Under the pieces are notes generated by a model. The model had not been told where the DNA came from. It searched no databases and was given only the letters and a program-made list of their open reading frames with translations. Of a DNA stretch of 5,817 nucleotides, positions 1 to 5,383 are shown in pieces. Numbering within the stretch: position 1 is the first letter of the stretch; every line of letters begins with the position of its first letter. This stretch comes from Candidatus Competibacteraceae bacterium (GTDB lineage: Bacteria; Pseudomonadota; Gammaproteobacteria; Competibacterales; Competibacteraceae), in NCBI GenBank assembly GCA_020445005.1, contig JAGRHM010000668.1, forward strand, positions 1-5,817. Reading direction: 5' to 3'. Position numbers and translations under genes: made by a program.

Positions 1-221
1 TCGGGTTTGGGCTTACAACCCCAATATCAATATAGCGTCCCCCGCAATCCGGAAACGGCCAGAATACGGGGTCTGACAATCACCGGAACGAAAACCTACT
101 CTAAGCCGTGTGCTTTTTGCGCACTGCTGCCCTATTTCACCTTGCGTTGCGGCTTTCTCTCTTAGCGACGGGCCTAAAATATGGGGAGCATCCTACAAAC
201 TCCCGGCAGAGGACAGCAGAT
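1..221. other. Upstream region without a supported gene
   Basis: No gene can be supported here. A plus-strand frame is open from base 2 to a TGA at 74-76 and could be the last 24 codons of a gene entering from the left, but it is too short to judge. A second frame is open from base 1 to a TAG at 163-165. A TAAAAT hexamer at 175-180 could serve as a -10 box for the next gene, but I see no good -35 at the right distance. The ribosome binding site of the next gene lies at 208-213. Confidence 0.4.
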
Positions 222-1382
222 ATGGCGGCGCTTAATCATGTGGAAACTCTGGTTCATGCTACAGGCCCCACCATGACGTGGGCCAAAGAATTCTACAGCG
301 CCTATCGATTTGAGCTTTCGCAAAAAGCCAGTGATGACATGACGTTGGACAAGGTTATCGATTTGACCGGTGGGAATGCAAAAGCGGTGATCACGTTTAT
401 CGATGTGCTGAAGGCCATTTTAGCATCGGCAAATGCCGGCTATCAGGAAACCCTGATTGTTGCCCATGGCCACCCAAAGGGACTCATTATGCCCATGGGA
501 CCCGGCCTTGGCAGTGCGGATAAAGACGGCCTGCCCTTGATGACGGTAATGGCCGGCGTCCTTCAGGAGCGCAATCGGATCCAGGCACTCAAGGACACTC
601 AGCAACAGCTTAAAGGATGGCAAAAATTGCTTACCGACCTGTCTGGAAAAACCACCGCCGGCGTACCGTGGGGAAGCCTTTCATCCAGTCAGATCAGCGC
701 GATGACCTCTACTGCCGACGCGCAAACATGGCTTGAGACGATCGCCCCTACGGTCAAAGGGGCCTCTATGCTCAAAAATAAGACCGTGCTCGACCTCTTG
801 GACCTGCGCAACCAGGTGGCGGCCAAGAAACTGAAGCGGGTCGAGGTTCGGGCCTGCAACTTGGGTCAGGACGTGGACGGGATGGTGGCGTTGCGGGAGT
901 TCCTGGGCGCGGCCCGGGTGCTGGCGCCGGTGGTCAAGACCTTCTACGGCAAGGTCCATCCGACGACCACTGCCGATGAAAAAGTTTACAGGGCGTGGCT
1001 GGCGAAGAACACGCCGTGGTTGCTCAAGAGCGGAAAGGACCCCGCCAACGTGAGGACCTACCTGGGGGACGCGCTCTATCTCAAGATGACCGATCCCGAC
1101 GCAACGCCTCTTGCCGTGCTCAAGTTGTGGCAACCGAATTTCCAGACCTGCGCGGCTTTGGGCGCTAAAACCCTTCCCTATCGGGCCGTCAATGTTTTGG
1201 TCAACACGAACATCGACGTCAAGAACAATTCGGGTTATCAAAGCGGTTCTTTTTACATTGGCGGACTCGATCCGGTCGCGGGACGCACGGCGTCAAACCC
1301 GCCACCGGCTTCGGCGAACGGCAAAGTTTTTATCATGGCTGCAGAGCCCGAGTATCGCAACCTGATCGTGGCCAATCCCTAA
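222..1382 (+). CDS. Unrecognised 386-aa protein with a possible caspase-like (clan CD) His/Cys pair
   Basis: I do not recognise the family. The ATG at 222 is chosen because AGAGGA at 208-213 lies 8 bases upstream; a GTG at 108 in the same frame has no such site. The product has no signal peptide and no membrane segment. A hydrophobic strand ending in AHGHPKG (His82, His84) is followed about 130 residues later by a second one ending in VRACNLG (Cys212). A helix follows, and then a strand of the kind seen after the catalytic Cys in clan CD folds. This order (strand-His-Gly, then strand-x-Cys) matches caspase-like domains such as DUF4347 and CHAT. The roughly 60-residue stretch between (about 110-170) is Gln/Lys/Thr-rich and helical. 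The C-terminal third (about 280-386) is Gly/Asn/Pro-rich and has no motif I know. The 5' third is visibly less GC-rich than the middle, hinting at mosaic origin. Peptidase activity is inference only. Confidence 0.8.
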   Translation: MAALNHVETLVHATGPTMTWAKEFYSAYRFELSQKASDDMTLDKVIDLTGGNAKAVITFIDVLKAILASANAGYQETLIVAHGHPKGLIMPMGPGLGSADKDGLPLMTVMAGVLQERNRIQALKDTQQQLKGWQKLLTDLSGKTTAGVPWGSLSSSQISAMTSTADAQTWLETIAPTVKGASMLKNKTVLDLLDLRNQVAAKKLKRVEVRACNLGQDVDGMVALREFLGAARVLAPVVKTFYGKVHPTTTADEKVYRAWLAKNTPWLLKSGKDPANVRTYLGDALYLKMTDPDATPLAVLKLWQPNFQTCAALGAKTLPYRAVNVLVNTNIDVKNNSGYQSGSFYIGGLDPVAGRTASNPPPASANGKVFIMAAEPEYRNLIVANP

Positions 1383-1448
1383 TGATCTTTAAAAATTTAA
1401 TCCGGTATATTAAGGGTGCGATTCTACCCCTGTCCGAGGTAGCCGATA

Positions 1449-2123
1449 ATGCCGCGACGCCAACTCGTGTTGAATCCAACTCAACGCCAAGAATTGGTCC
1501 AGATGCGCGATCATGCCCGTCAACCTTATCTGCGTGAGCGGGCCGCCGCACTGCTGAAGATTGCCGATGGGATGCCGGCAGCGTGGGTCGCTCGGTACGG
1601 ATTGTTACGTCCGCGGCGACCGGACACGGTCTATGCGTGGCTGAATCGCTATCAGGCCACCGGCGGTGCCGGCATACAGGTCCTTCCCGGACGCGGGCGC
1701 AAGCCCGCGTTTTCCCCCTCAGCATTCGACGGCGGCGGTGGCCTACCCAGAGTGGCAACATCTTTGCCAGCGTGACCCGCGCGTCTGCGGGGTCGAGCAA
1801 ACCCGCTGGACCTTGGCAAACCTGCGTCAGGCGTGTGCTTGGCGGGGGGATTTGACCTTGGCCGGGGTGCATACCGTCCTGCGACGCGTCCGCATGGTCT
1901 GGAAGCGCGCGCGGGCGTCCATCCGCAGCCCTGACCCGGACTACGACGCTAAATGGGCCGATGTCCCGCAGCCGTGGCCGCGGCGCAGGCGCAACTAAGG
2001 CGGTTAGAGGAGGCTACAGCGGCATTGCACGCTGCCCGGCAGACGCCGCGTGGACGCTCCGAAGGTCAACGGCGGTTCGTGGAAAGCACGATGCGAATTT
2101 TGCGCGAGGTCAGTCCGCCATGA
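1449..2123 (+). pseudogene. IS630-type helix-turn-helix protein, interrupted by two compensating frameshifts
   Basis: GAGGT at 1436-1440 is the ribosome binding site for the ATG at 1449. The first segment (1449 to about 1714) carries a homeodomain-like helix-turn-helix of the IS630/Tc1 transposase type at about residues 31-75 (RERAAALLKIADG, then TVYAWLNRYQATGGAG and a basic GRGRKPAF linker). The frame then shifts within the C5 run at 1714-1718. The second segment (to about 1965) continues the family with RWTLANLRQA, LTLAGVHTVLRR and SPDPDYDAK. A second shift at the CCC run 1965-1967 returns to the first frame, which runs through an Ala/Gln/Arg/Glu-rich, probably coiled-coil tail to the TGA at 2121-2123. 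Repaired, it is 224 codons. No DDE catalytic domain follows the N-terminal region, unlike a full IS630 transposase of about 340 residues, and I found no terminal inverted repeats. It is either a decayed or domesticated transposase N-terminus, or an intact regulator carrying sequencing errors. A weak -10 (TATATT, 1406-1411) precedes it. Confidence 0.75.
1691..1710 (+). other. Perfect 8-bp hairpin with GCAA tetraloop
   Basis: ACGCGGGC (1691-1698) and GCCCGCGT (1703-1710) are exact reverse complements around a GCAA (GNRA-type) loop. The stem can extend by two G-U pairs. It is followed by a T run and then by the C5 run where the helix-turn-helix ORF changes frame. The form, a GC-rich stem followed by TTTT (1710-1713), resembles an intrinsic terminator, but it lies within coding sequence. 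Part of the symmetry may simply reflect codons for the basic GRGRKP linker. Confidence 0.5.
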
Positions 2124-2197
2124 GGCATTCAACGGCAGCCAGCGAAAGCTATCCCGAAAAATGGGGTATCCGGTTTCACCACGTCACGGAGATCCAC

Positions 2198-2530
2198 ATG
2201 GGATCGCCCTATCCAGTGGGCCAAATCCGCTGGTCGGGCGCATGGACACCGGATTTGCCGACCACCGATTGGCAAGATCTCCAGGTGTGACGTGAGGACG
2301 ATAATGCGGTGGCGCTGGTGCGCTGGGAGACGCCGGGCAATCAGCCGGGGTTCCGAATCGTGGTCATCGATGGCGTGGCGCGAACCGTGGAGACCAGCGA
2401 ACGTTTCCTGGGTTGTTGCGAGGCGCTGGCCTGGGTGGGACCCGATACGCTGGCATGGCGGGCATTCCCGGATCAAGTCGGGTATTACCGAATTCAAGGC
2501 GCGGGCGAGATCGAAAACGGCGCCGATTGA
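2198..2530 (+). pseudogene. Unrecognised small protein interrupted by an in-frame TGA
   Basis: The ATG at 2198 has GGAG at 2188-2191, six bases upstream. The frame reads 30 codons (beginning MGSPYPVGQIRWSG, ending WQDLQV), meets TGA at 2288-2290, then continues in the same frame with REDDNAVALVRWETPG and on to the TGA at 2528-2530. Protein-like composition on both sides of the stop suggests a single gene of 110 codons carrying one nonsense change, for example CGA to TGA. The same frame is open back to an ATG at 2120, which overlaps the stop of the preceding ORF in an ATGA arrangement, so a 136-codon version coupled to that ORF is possible. The C-terminal part is rich in Trp, Gly and Val and looks like a compact beta-rich cytosolic protein (EALAWVGPDTLAWRAFP, then VGYYRIQG). 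No family is recognised. It ends 35 bases from the converging gene at 2566, with no clear terminator between them. Confidence 0.6.
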
Positions 2531-2565
2531 ATGCTCCGAAAAAATCCAGTGATAAAGAGACCGGA

Positions 2566-3012
2566 TCAGAGCGGAGGCGCCGGATGCAACTGACGGGCGC
2601 GCGTCGCGAAGGCATCAATCATCGTCGTCCCCATCTGTGCGATCAACACCTCGTTGAACGGATTGAGCCAGAGCGCCCGAATCTCGCAGTCAAGGGTAAA
2701 ATCAACGCGGCAATGGCCTTCGGGGGTGGGGGTAAAGGACCAACCGATCTCGAAGCGACGAAAGGCCCAATCGGCGGAGGTCACCCGGATGGCGTGTGGC
2801 CGGTTCAATTCAGTGCGGGTGCGAAACCGGTAGATCATGACGCCCAGCCCCAAGGTTTGTTGCGTTTCGTAAGTGTGGGCGTCGCGGCGAACGATTTGGG
2901 CCTGGCGTATCAGGGACAGAAATTCAGGATAGCGTTCTACATCAGCGATAAGATCGAACATCTGCTCGCTCGAAAGGGAAAGCATCCGACATGCACGATA
3001 CGGGATCAACAT
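2566..3012 (-). CDS. COQ10/RatA-like START-fold (SRPBCC) protein
   Basis: The 148-residue product matches the coenzyme Q-binding COQ10/RatA family of the polyketide cyclase/START superfamily in length and motifs. It has the N-terminal SSEQMFDLIADVERYPEFL (residues 14-32), central beta strands, a GWSFTPTPEGHCRVDFTLDCEI segment (90-111), and a long C-terminal helix with IDAFATRARQLH (132-143). Chromosomal members bind ubiquinone or other hydrophobic ligands in the deep START cavity; RatA of E. coli has been described as a toxin that hinders ribosomal subunit association. The usual 'LPWC' after YPEF is replaced by 'LSLI'. The ATG at 3012 is preceded by GAGG about seven bases upstream and follows the preceding gene's TAA by four bases, so it appears to be the last gene of the minus-strand train. 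Its presence beside partition genes is unusual. Family assignment is firm; ligand and role are unknown. Confidence 0.85.
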   Translation of the reverse strand: MLIPYRACRMLSLSSEQMFDLIADVERYPEFLSLIRQAQIVRRDAHTYETQQTLGLGVMIYRFRTRTELNRPHAIRVTSADWAFRRFEIGWSFTPTPEGHCRVDFTLDCEIRALWLNPFNEVLIAQMGTTMIDAFATRARQLHPAPPL

Positions 3013-3016
3013 CCTC

Positions 3017-3226
3017 TTACCTCACAGACCTCTCAGGAGCAGACCTCTTTTTCACTGATCGCCAGTCTCGAAACGTCGCGGCCTGTCCGCAATGCTGGCT
3101 CGTCTCATCGGTCAGGTTCCAGATGGTGGCGCGCTTAATCAGGGGCCGCTGGCTGGTACAGGCGATACATTCGTCCGGTTGTTCCTGGCGTTGTATCCAT
3201 TTCCACCGGCGATATCCTGAGATCAC
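3017..3226 (-). CDS. Small basic protein with three cysteines, unrecognised
   Basis: The start is taken as GTG at 3226, because GTGA overlaps the TGA stop (3225-3223) of the upstream nuclease gene, a classical four-base translational coupling. A TTG at 3250 would give eight more residues but would lie 28 bases inside that gene. The frame contains no internal ATG. The 69-residue product is rich in Arg, Lys, Gln and Trp and contains DECIACTSQRPLIKRATIW, then TSQHCGQAA. CxxC plus a later His-Cys could form a small zinc-binding knuckle, although a fourth cysteine is missing (the His beside the third Cys could substitute). The C-terminus is basic. It ends at the TAA 3017-3019, four bases before the next ATG. 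It could bind nucleic acid or be a partner of the adjacent GIY-YIG-like protein; both are inference. Confidence 0.6.
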   Translation of the reverse strand: MISGYRRWKWIQRQEQPDECIACTSQRPLIKRATIWNLTDETSQHCGQAATFRDWRSVKKRSAPERSVR

Positions 3227-3600
3227 TTTTGGACCAGGATATACACCCAATAGCCGTTGGGATTATTTGCAACCAGAGGCCGTTGTGATTTTTTGTCGTT
3301 GATGAGTGTGCAGGAATATCTCCCTAATGCAATCTGTTGCTGGGCATAGCAGATCAGTCGATCTTCAACCGTCTGCATCAAAGTAAACGATCGAGCGTGA
3401 TAAATGACGATCATCCGATCCCATTCATGCCCCGGCGCCCATTTCTTCTGATGTTGCGCAAAGCGCGCCTCTGGGCGTTGTTGCGTCAGACCGATATAAA
3501 TCCAGCGGTTTCTCCAAGCGTATTGCCCAATCGCGCGTCGTAATTCGGCTTCCGCACGGATGAAACTGTCATCGGAATACCAATAAATGACATCGTTCAT
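3223..3600 (-). CDS. GIY-YIG-like nuclease-fold protein
   Basis: This 125-residue protein has the core signature of the GIY-YIG superfamily. WIYIGLT (residues 33-39) is the YIG strand, RFAQHQ (46-51) supplies the conserved Arg and following His, MIVIYHA (63-69) is the third strand, and VEDRLI (78-83) places the metal-binding Glu at 79. The usual first strand, GIY/VYIL, is not directly before YIG: the N-terminus reads NDVIYWY followed by about 25 helical residues, while a typical-looking GYWVYILVQK forms the C-terminus (116-125). Members cut DNA with one divalent metal (UvrC, Slx4-partner Slx1, homing enzymes, mobile-element proteins). The ATG at 3600 has AAAGG upstream and follows the vWA stop by 12 bases. 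The gene overlaps the next one by GTGA. Superfamily membership is likely; activity and target are not known. Confidence 0.72.
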   Translation of the reverse strand: MNDVIYWYSDDSFIRAEAELRRAIGQYAWRNRWIYIGLTQQRPEARFAQHQKKWAPGHEWDRMIVIYHARSFTLMQTVEDRLICYAQQQIALGRYSCTLINDKKSQRPLVANNPNGYWVYILVQK

Positions 3601-3612
3601 AGCCTTTCCCCT

Positions 3613-3900
3613 TTAGATCATGCCTTGTTCCCGCACCGTCGTCAGCCATGACGGGAACTCGTTCAACAGCCGGTCGTACAATTCGGCATCCTTGATCGCG
3701 TCGAGGTCATTAACGTGCATGAATCCAGCATTGTCGATGACCCGACCGGGTAGCTCATCCAGCTTATGCAGGAATGGGAAATCTTCCTTGCCGATGCCGA
3801 CGGACTGCATGAACACCGGTTGAGCGGACAATTCCCGCAGCACGTCGGCGCTGGCCGGTTTGTCCGCGTTGCCGCCATCGGTGAGGAAGATCACAAACAC
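3613..3900 (-). pseudogene. C-terminal fragment of a von Willebrand A (TerF/TerY-like) protein
   Basis: The readable product begins at VFVIFLTDGGNADK (GTG at 3900) and continues with PVFMQSVGIG, FLHKLDELPGR, VIDNAGFMHVND and ELYDRLLNEFPSWL. This is the second half of the vWA domain found in tellurite-resistance-type TerF/TerY proteins. TDG is the third metal-site (MIDAS) loop. The first half, with the DxSxS metal motif, is absent; whole domains have about 200 residues and only 95 remain. The same frame stays open further upstream, but that sequence encodes the exported protein in another frame, so the true N-terminus was lost, probably by deletion. The GTG has no visible ribosome binding site and overlaps the stop of the upstream gene (TGA 3893-3891) by ten bases, so any translation would rely on reinitiation. 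It is probably nonfunctional as a metal-binding adhesion domain. Confidence 0.75.
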
Positions 3901-4331
3901 CGGGGCGGGTTGCCCGCGACGAAAAGCTGGCCCGCCTGGCTCTCCTCCGCGTTGCGGTCGCGCCCGTAGGCGGTCATCACTTCCGCCTCGGTGCGGCCCA
4001 TGCCGATCCCGCGCGCGGTGGTCCAGGCGCTCGGGGCGGTCACGGTGATGGCGCGAACGGTTTGCGGGCCCTCAGGCTTCGCTGCGCCCATGTCCAGCGT
4101 CAGCCCACACGCCGAAGCCGTCCAGGTTTGATGATATTCCCCATCCGCGCCCCACAGCTCCACCAGGCCGCGCTGCACCGGGCAAGGGATGAGCCGTTCT
4201 GCTTCGGCAGCCGGTTGGTCGACCCGCAGCGGGCCGATCCGCTCTTTCTTGAGCAGGGCGAATTCATCGGCGACGGCAGGCGCGTTCCCGACGAGAACCA
4301 ATAGCAAGGCGGCGATGGAGAGCTTGGACAT
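3891..4331 (-). pseudogene. Exported protein of unknown function with an abruptly altered C-terminus
   Basis: The 146-residue product starts with a clear Sec signal peptide (Lys3, hydrophobic residues 5-15, cleavage expected after AVA at 19-21, mature start DEFALL), so the protein should act in the periplasm. The mature part has two cysteines (50 and 75) that could form a disulfide, and two loosely similar segments (RIGPLRVDQPAAEAERLI at 31-48 and RGIGMGRTEAEVMTAYG at 107-123) that look like a duplicated small fold. After about GQLFVAG (134-140) the reading ends in NPPRCL, and from there the DNA matches the body of a vWA gene in a different frame. I therefore infer that the natural C-terminal strand or strands are missing. 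The ATG at 4331 lies three bases after the TAG of the ribbon-helix-helix gene, with AAGG just upstream. No family is recognised. Confidence 0.6.
3895..3930. other. Probable deletion junction between two genes
   Basis: On the minus strand, the exported-protein frame stops making sense at about 3912, while the vWA frame begins to match its family at about 3905-3900. The intervening bases are a short GC-rich stretch. The loss of one gene's 3' end and the next gene's 5' end at the same place is best explained by one deletion joining two formerly adjacent genes. The exact breakpoint cannot be fixed without an intact relative. Confidence 0.5.
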
Positions 4332-4334
4332 CAG

Positions 4335-4670
4335 CTACCTTTCGGTTAATTCCTGAATCTTGGCCTGGATGGCGGGCAGCAACACCCGCTGACAGAACTG
4401 CTGCATACTCTCAGGCGTATGCTCAGCGATGTATTTGAGCTTGAGTAAATCCGGTTCCGGCAAACGCAAGTTGAACACTTTGGCCACATCCGCGCGGACG
4501 CCGGGCGCTGCCCAGGGGTAGGGTTCTGGCGTCGCTACCGGTGGCGCGGGGGGCGCTGCCGGTGCAGGGGGTTCAGGGGTATGGACGCCGGCCCCGCCGA
4601 TGAAATCATCCAGGGCATTCCGGTCCCCGCTCATCGACGGCGGACGGCTGCTTAATTTGTTGTCACTCAT
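4335..4670 (-). CDS. Ribbon-helix-helix plasmid partition partner with proline-rich linker
   Basis: It lies directly downstream of parA. AGGAGGT lies eight bases before the ATG at 4670, which overlaps the parA stop; an ATG three bases earlier (4673) is equally in frame. The product has about 111 residues. It begins with a charged N-terminus, then a flexible Pro/Ala-rich linker (about 32-53, EPPAPAAPPAPP), then a C-terminal domain (about 60-111): VFNLRLPEPDLLKLKYIAEH, then TPESMQQFCQRVLLPAIQAK. One strand followed by two helices fits the ribbon-helix-helix fold used by small centromere-binding proteins of type Ib partition systems (ParG, omega). Such proteins bind short repeats upstream of the operon, repress it, and stimulate ParA through a mobile N-terminal arm. 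The AT-rich 5-bp arrays at 5323-5372 and 5689-5723 are the likely sites. The long proline-rich linker is distinctive. The fold is inferred from sequence pattern and context. Confidence 0.75.
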   Translation of the reverse strand: MSDNKLSSRPPSMSGDRNALDDFIGGAGVHTPEPPAPAAPPAPPVATPEPYPWAAPGVRADVAKVFNLRLPEPDLLKLKYIAEHTPESMQQFCQRVLLPAIQAKIQELTER

Positions 4671-5313
4671 CATGGAACACCTCCTGAAACAGCGCCTGCA
4701 TCTCGTCCAGGGCTTTTGGATCGGTGGGTTTCTGCTCCTCCACGCTCAACCCGTCGCGCGCGGCTTTGCGGTAGGCGATGCGGTCGCGGATCACGGCGCT
4801 GGCCAGGTGCAGATGTTCAAAGTCGCCCAGCAAAGCCCGCGCTTCGGCGACTTCGGCAACCGAGGGGTTGGTGGAAGCTCGGCTGATCACCACCCAGGCC
4901 CGCAGGTCGGGATTGAAACCTTGAGCGGTCTTCACCAGGTCATCCATCCGCCCCAGCGTCCAGATGTCGAATTGCGAGGGTTGAATGGGGATGTACACTC
5001 GTTCTGCCGCCACCAGCGCCGAACGCAGCTCCACCGAGTCCCGTCCTCCGGCGTCGATGATTACGTCCTGATAGCGATGGGCGAGATCCCGTACTTCGGT
5101 TGACAGGCCCTTGCCAAATTTCTGGATGCAGGCCACGCGCGGCTTGACCTTGGCTTCATCGCGCATCTGCGCCCAGTAACTGGCGCTGGCCTGAATGTCG
5201 GTGTCGATGACCAGGACATCGCGGCCTTTCCGTGCCCGCAGCGCCGCCAGGTTGACCGCCAGCGTGGTTTTGCCCGTGCCACCTTTCTCCCCACCAATCA
5301 GAATGATACTCAT
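4663..5313 (-). CDS. parA: ParA-family partition ATPase (short, type Ib)
   Basis: The 216-residue cytosolic ATPase has every ParA/MinD hallmark: the deviant Walker A KGGTGKTT (residues 10-17, signature Lys10 and catalytic Lys15), the A' motif VLVIDTDIQASAS (33-45; Asp37 and Asp39), Walker B VIIDAGG (84-90; Asp87) and the YIPIQPSQFDI loop (107-117). The short length, with no N-terminal helix-turn-helix, is typical of type Ib ParA, in which the small partner, not ParA, represses the operon. ATP-bound ParA dimers coat the nucleoid and move plasmid-bound partner complexes. The ATG at 5313 has only a weak upstream Shine-Dalgarno. The leader (5314-5380) carries the 5-bp repeat array, so regulation by the ribbon-helix-helix product is likely. 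It overlaps that gene by a few bases, implying translational coupling. The assignment is firm; whether it serves a plasmid or an integrated element is open. Confidence 0.95.
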   Translation of the reverse strand: MSIILIGGEKGGTGKTTLAVNLAALRARKGRDVLVIDTDIQASASYWAQMRDEAKVKPRVACIQKFGKGLSTEVRDLAHRYQDVIIDAGGRDSVELRSALVAAERVYIPIQPSQFDIWTLGRMDDLVKTAQGFNPDLRAWVVISRASTNPSVAEVAEARALLGDFEHLHLASAVIRDRIAYRKAARDGLSVEEQKPTDPKALDEMQALFQEVFHDE

Positions 5314-5322
5314 GCGCTAGGC

Positions 5323-5372
5323 TCGTAGTATGGAATGATGTAATACAGAATAGAATAGTATGATATGATATA
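5323..5372 (-). promoter_or_regulatory. AT-rich 5-bp repeat array upstream of parA
   Basis: Read in steps of five bases on the plus strand, this interval is nearly continuous RTATR-like pentamers. The core, 5348-5372, reads GAATA, GAATA, GTATG, ATATG, ATATA; outer units (GTATG 5328, GAATG 5333, ATGTA 5338, ATACA 5343) are looser. Five bases is half a helical turn, so alternate units face the same side of the DNA. It lies between the WGR gene and parA, where operators or centromeres of type Ib partition systems sit. Confidence 0.6.
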
Positions 5373-5383
5373 AAACTGTATTA
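5341..5383. repeat. 8-bp inverted repeat flanking the core of the parA array
   Basis: TAATACAG (5341-5348) and CTGTATTA (5376-5383) are exact reverse complements 27 bases apart, bracketing the core pentamers. The right arm includes the stop codon of the WGR gene. This could be part of the partition site, an operator for a dimeric repressor, or a weak hairpin. Confidence 0.55.

Noticed and set aside
2..76. 3' end of an upstream gene (24 codons then TGA)
   Set aside because: The residues look plausible but the stretch is too short to separate from chance.
108..221. GTG start at 108 giving a signal-peptide-like N-terminus to the first gene
   Set aside because: There is no ribosome binding site, and the ATG at 222 has AGAGGA at ideal spacing; the hydrophobic stretch appears to be chance translation of leader DNA.
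681..1241. Minus-strand 186-codon open frame
   Set aside because: It lies opposite the 386-residue gene in a GC-rich stretch; the Arg/His/Pro-rich product is typical of antisense shadows.
1333..1872. Minus-strand 179-codon open frame
   Set aside because: It spans the end of one gene, an intergenic gap and the antisense of the helix-turn-helix ORF; the composition is Arg/Pro/His-rich with no motif.
2288..2290. TGA read as selenocysteine
   Set aside because: No clear hairpin of the bacterial SECIS type follows immediately, the position is not in a redox-like motif, and the neighbouring ORF also has lesions.
2531..2565. Bidirectional terminator between converging genes
   Set aside because: No stable inverted repeat with a T run is present in the 35-base gap.
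2413..3138. Plus-strand 241-codon open frame
   Set aside because: It is antisense to the well-supported COQ10-like gene and beyond, has low-complexity composition with no recognisable motif, and begins inside the unknown ORF in another frame.
3227..3250. TTG start for the small Cys protein
   Set aside because: It would overlap the nuclease gene by 28 bases, whereas GTG at 3226 forms a standard GTGA stop-start overlap.
4600..5103. Plus-strand 167-codon open frame
   Set aside because: It is antisense to parA, whose motifs are unmistakable.
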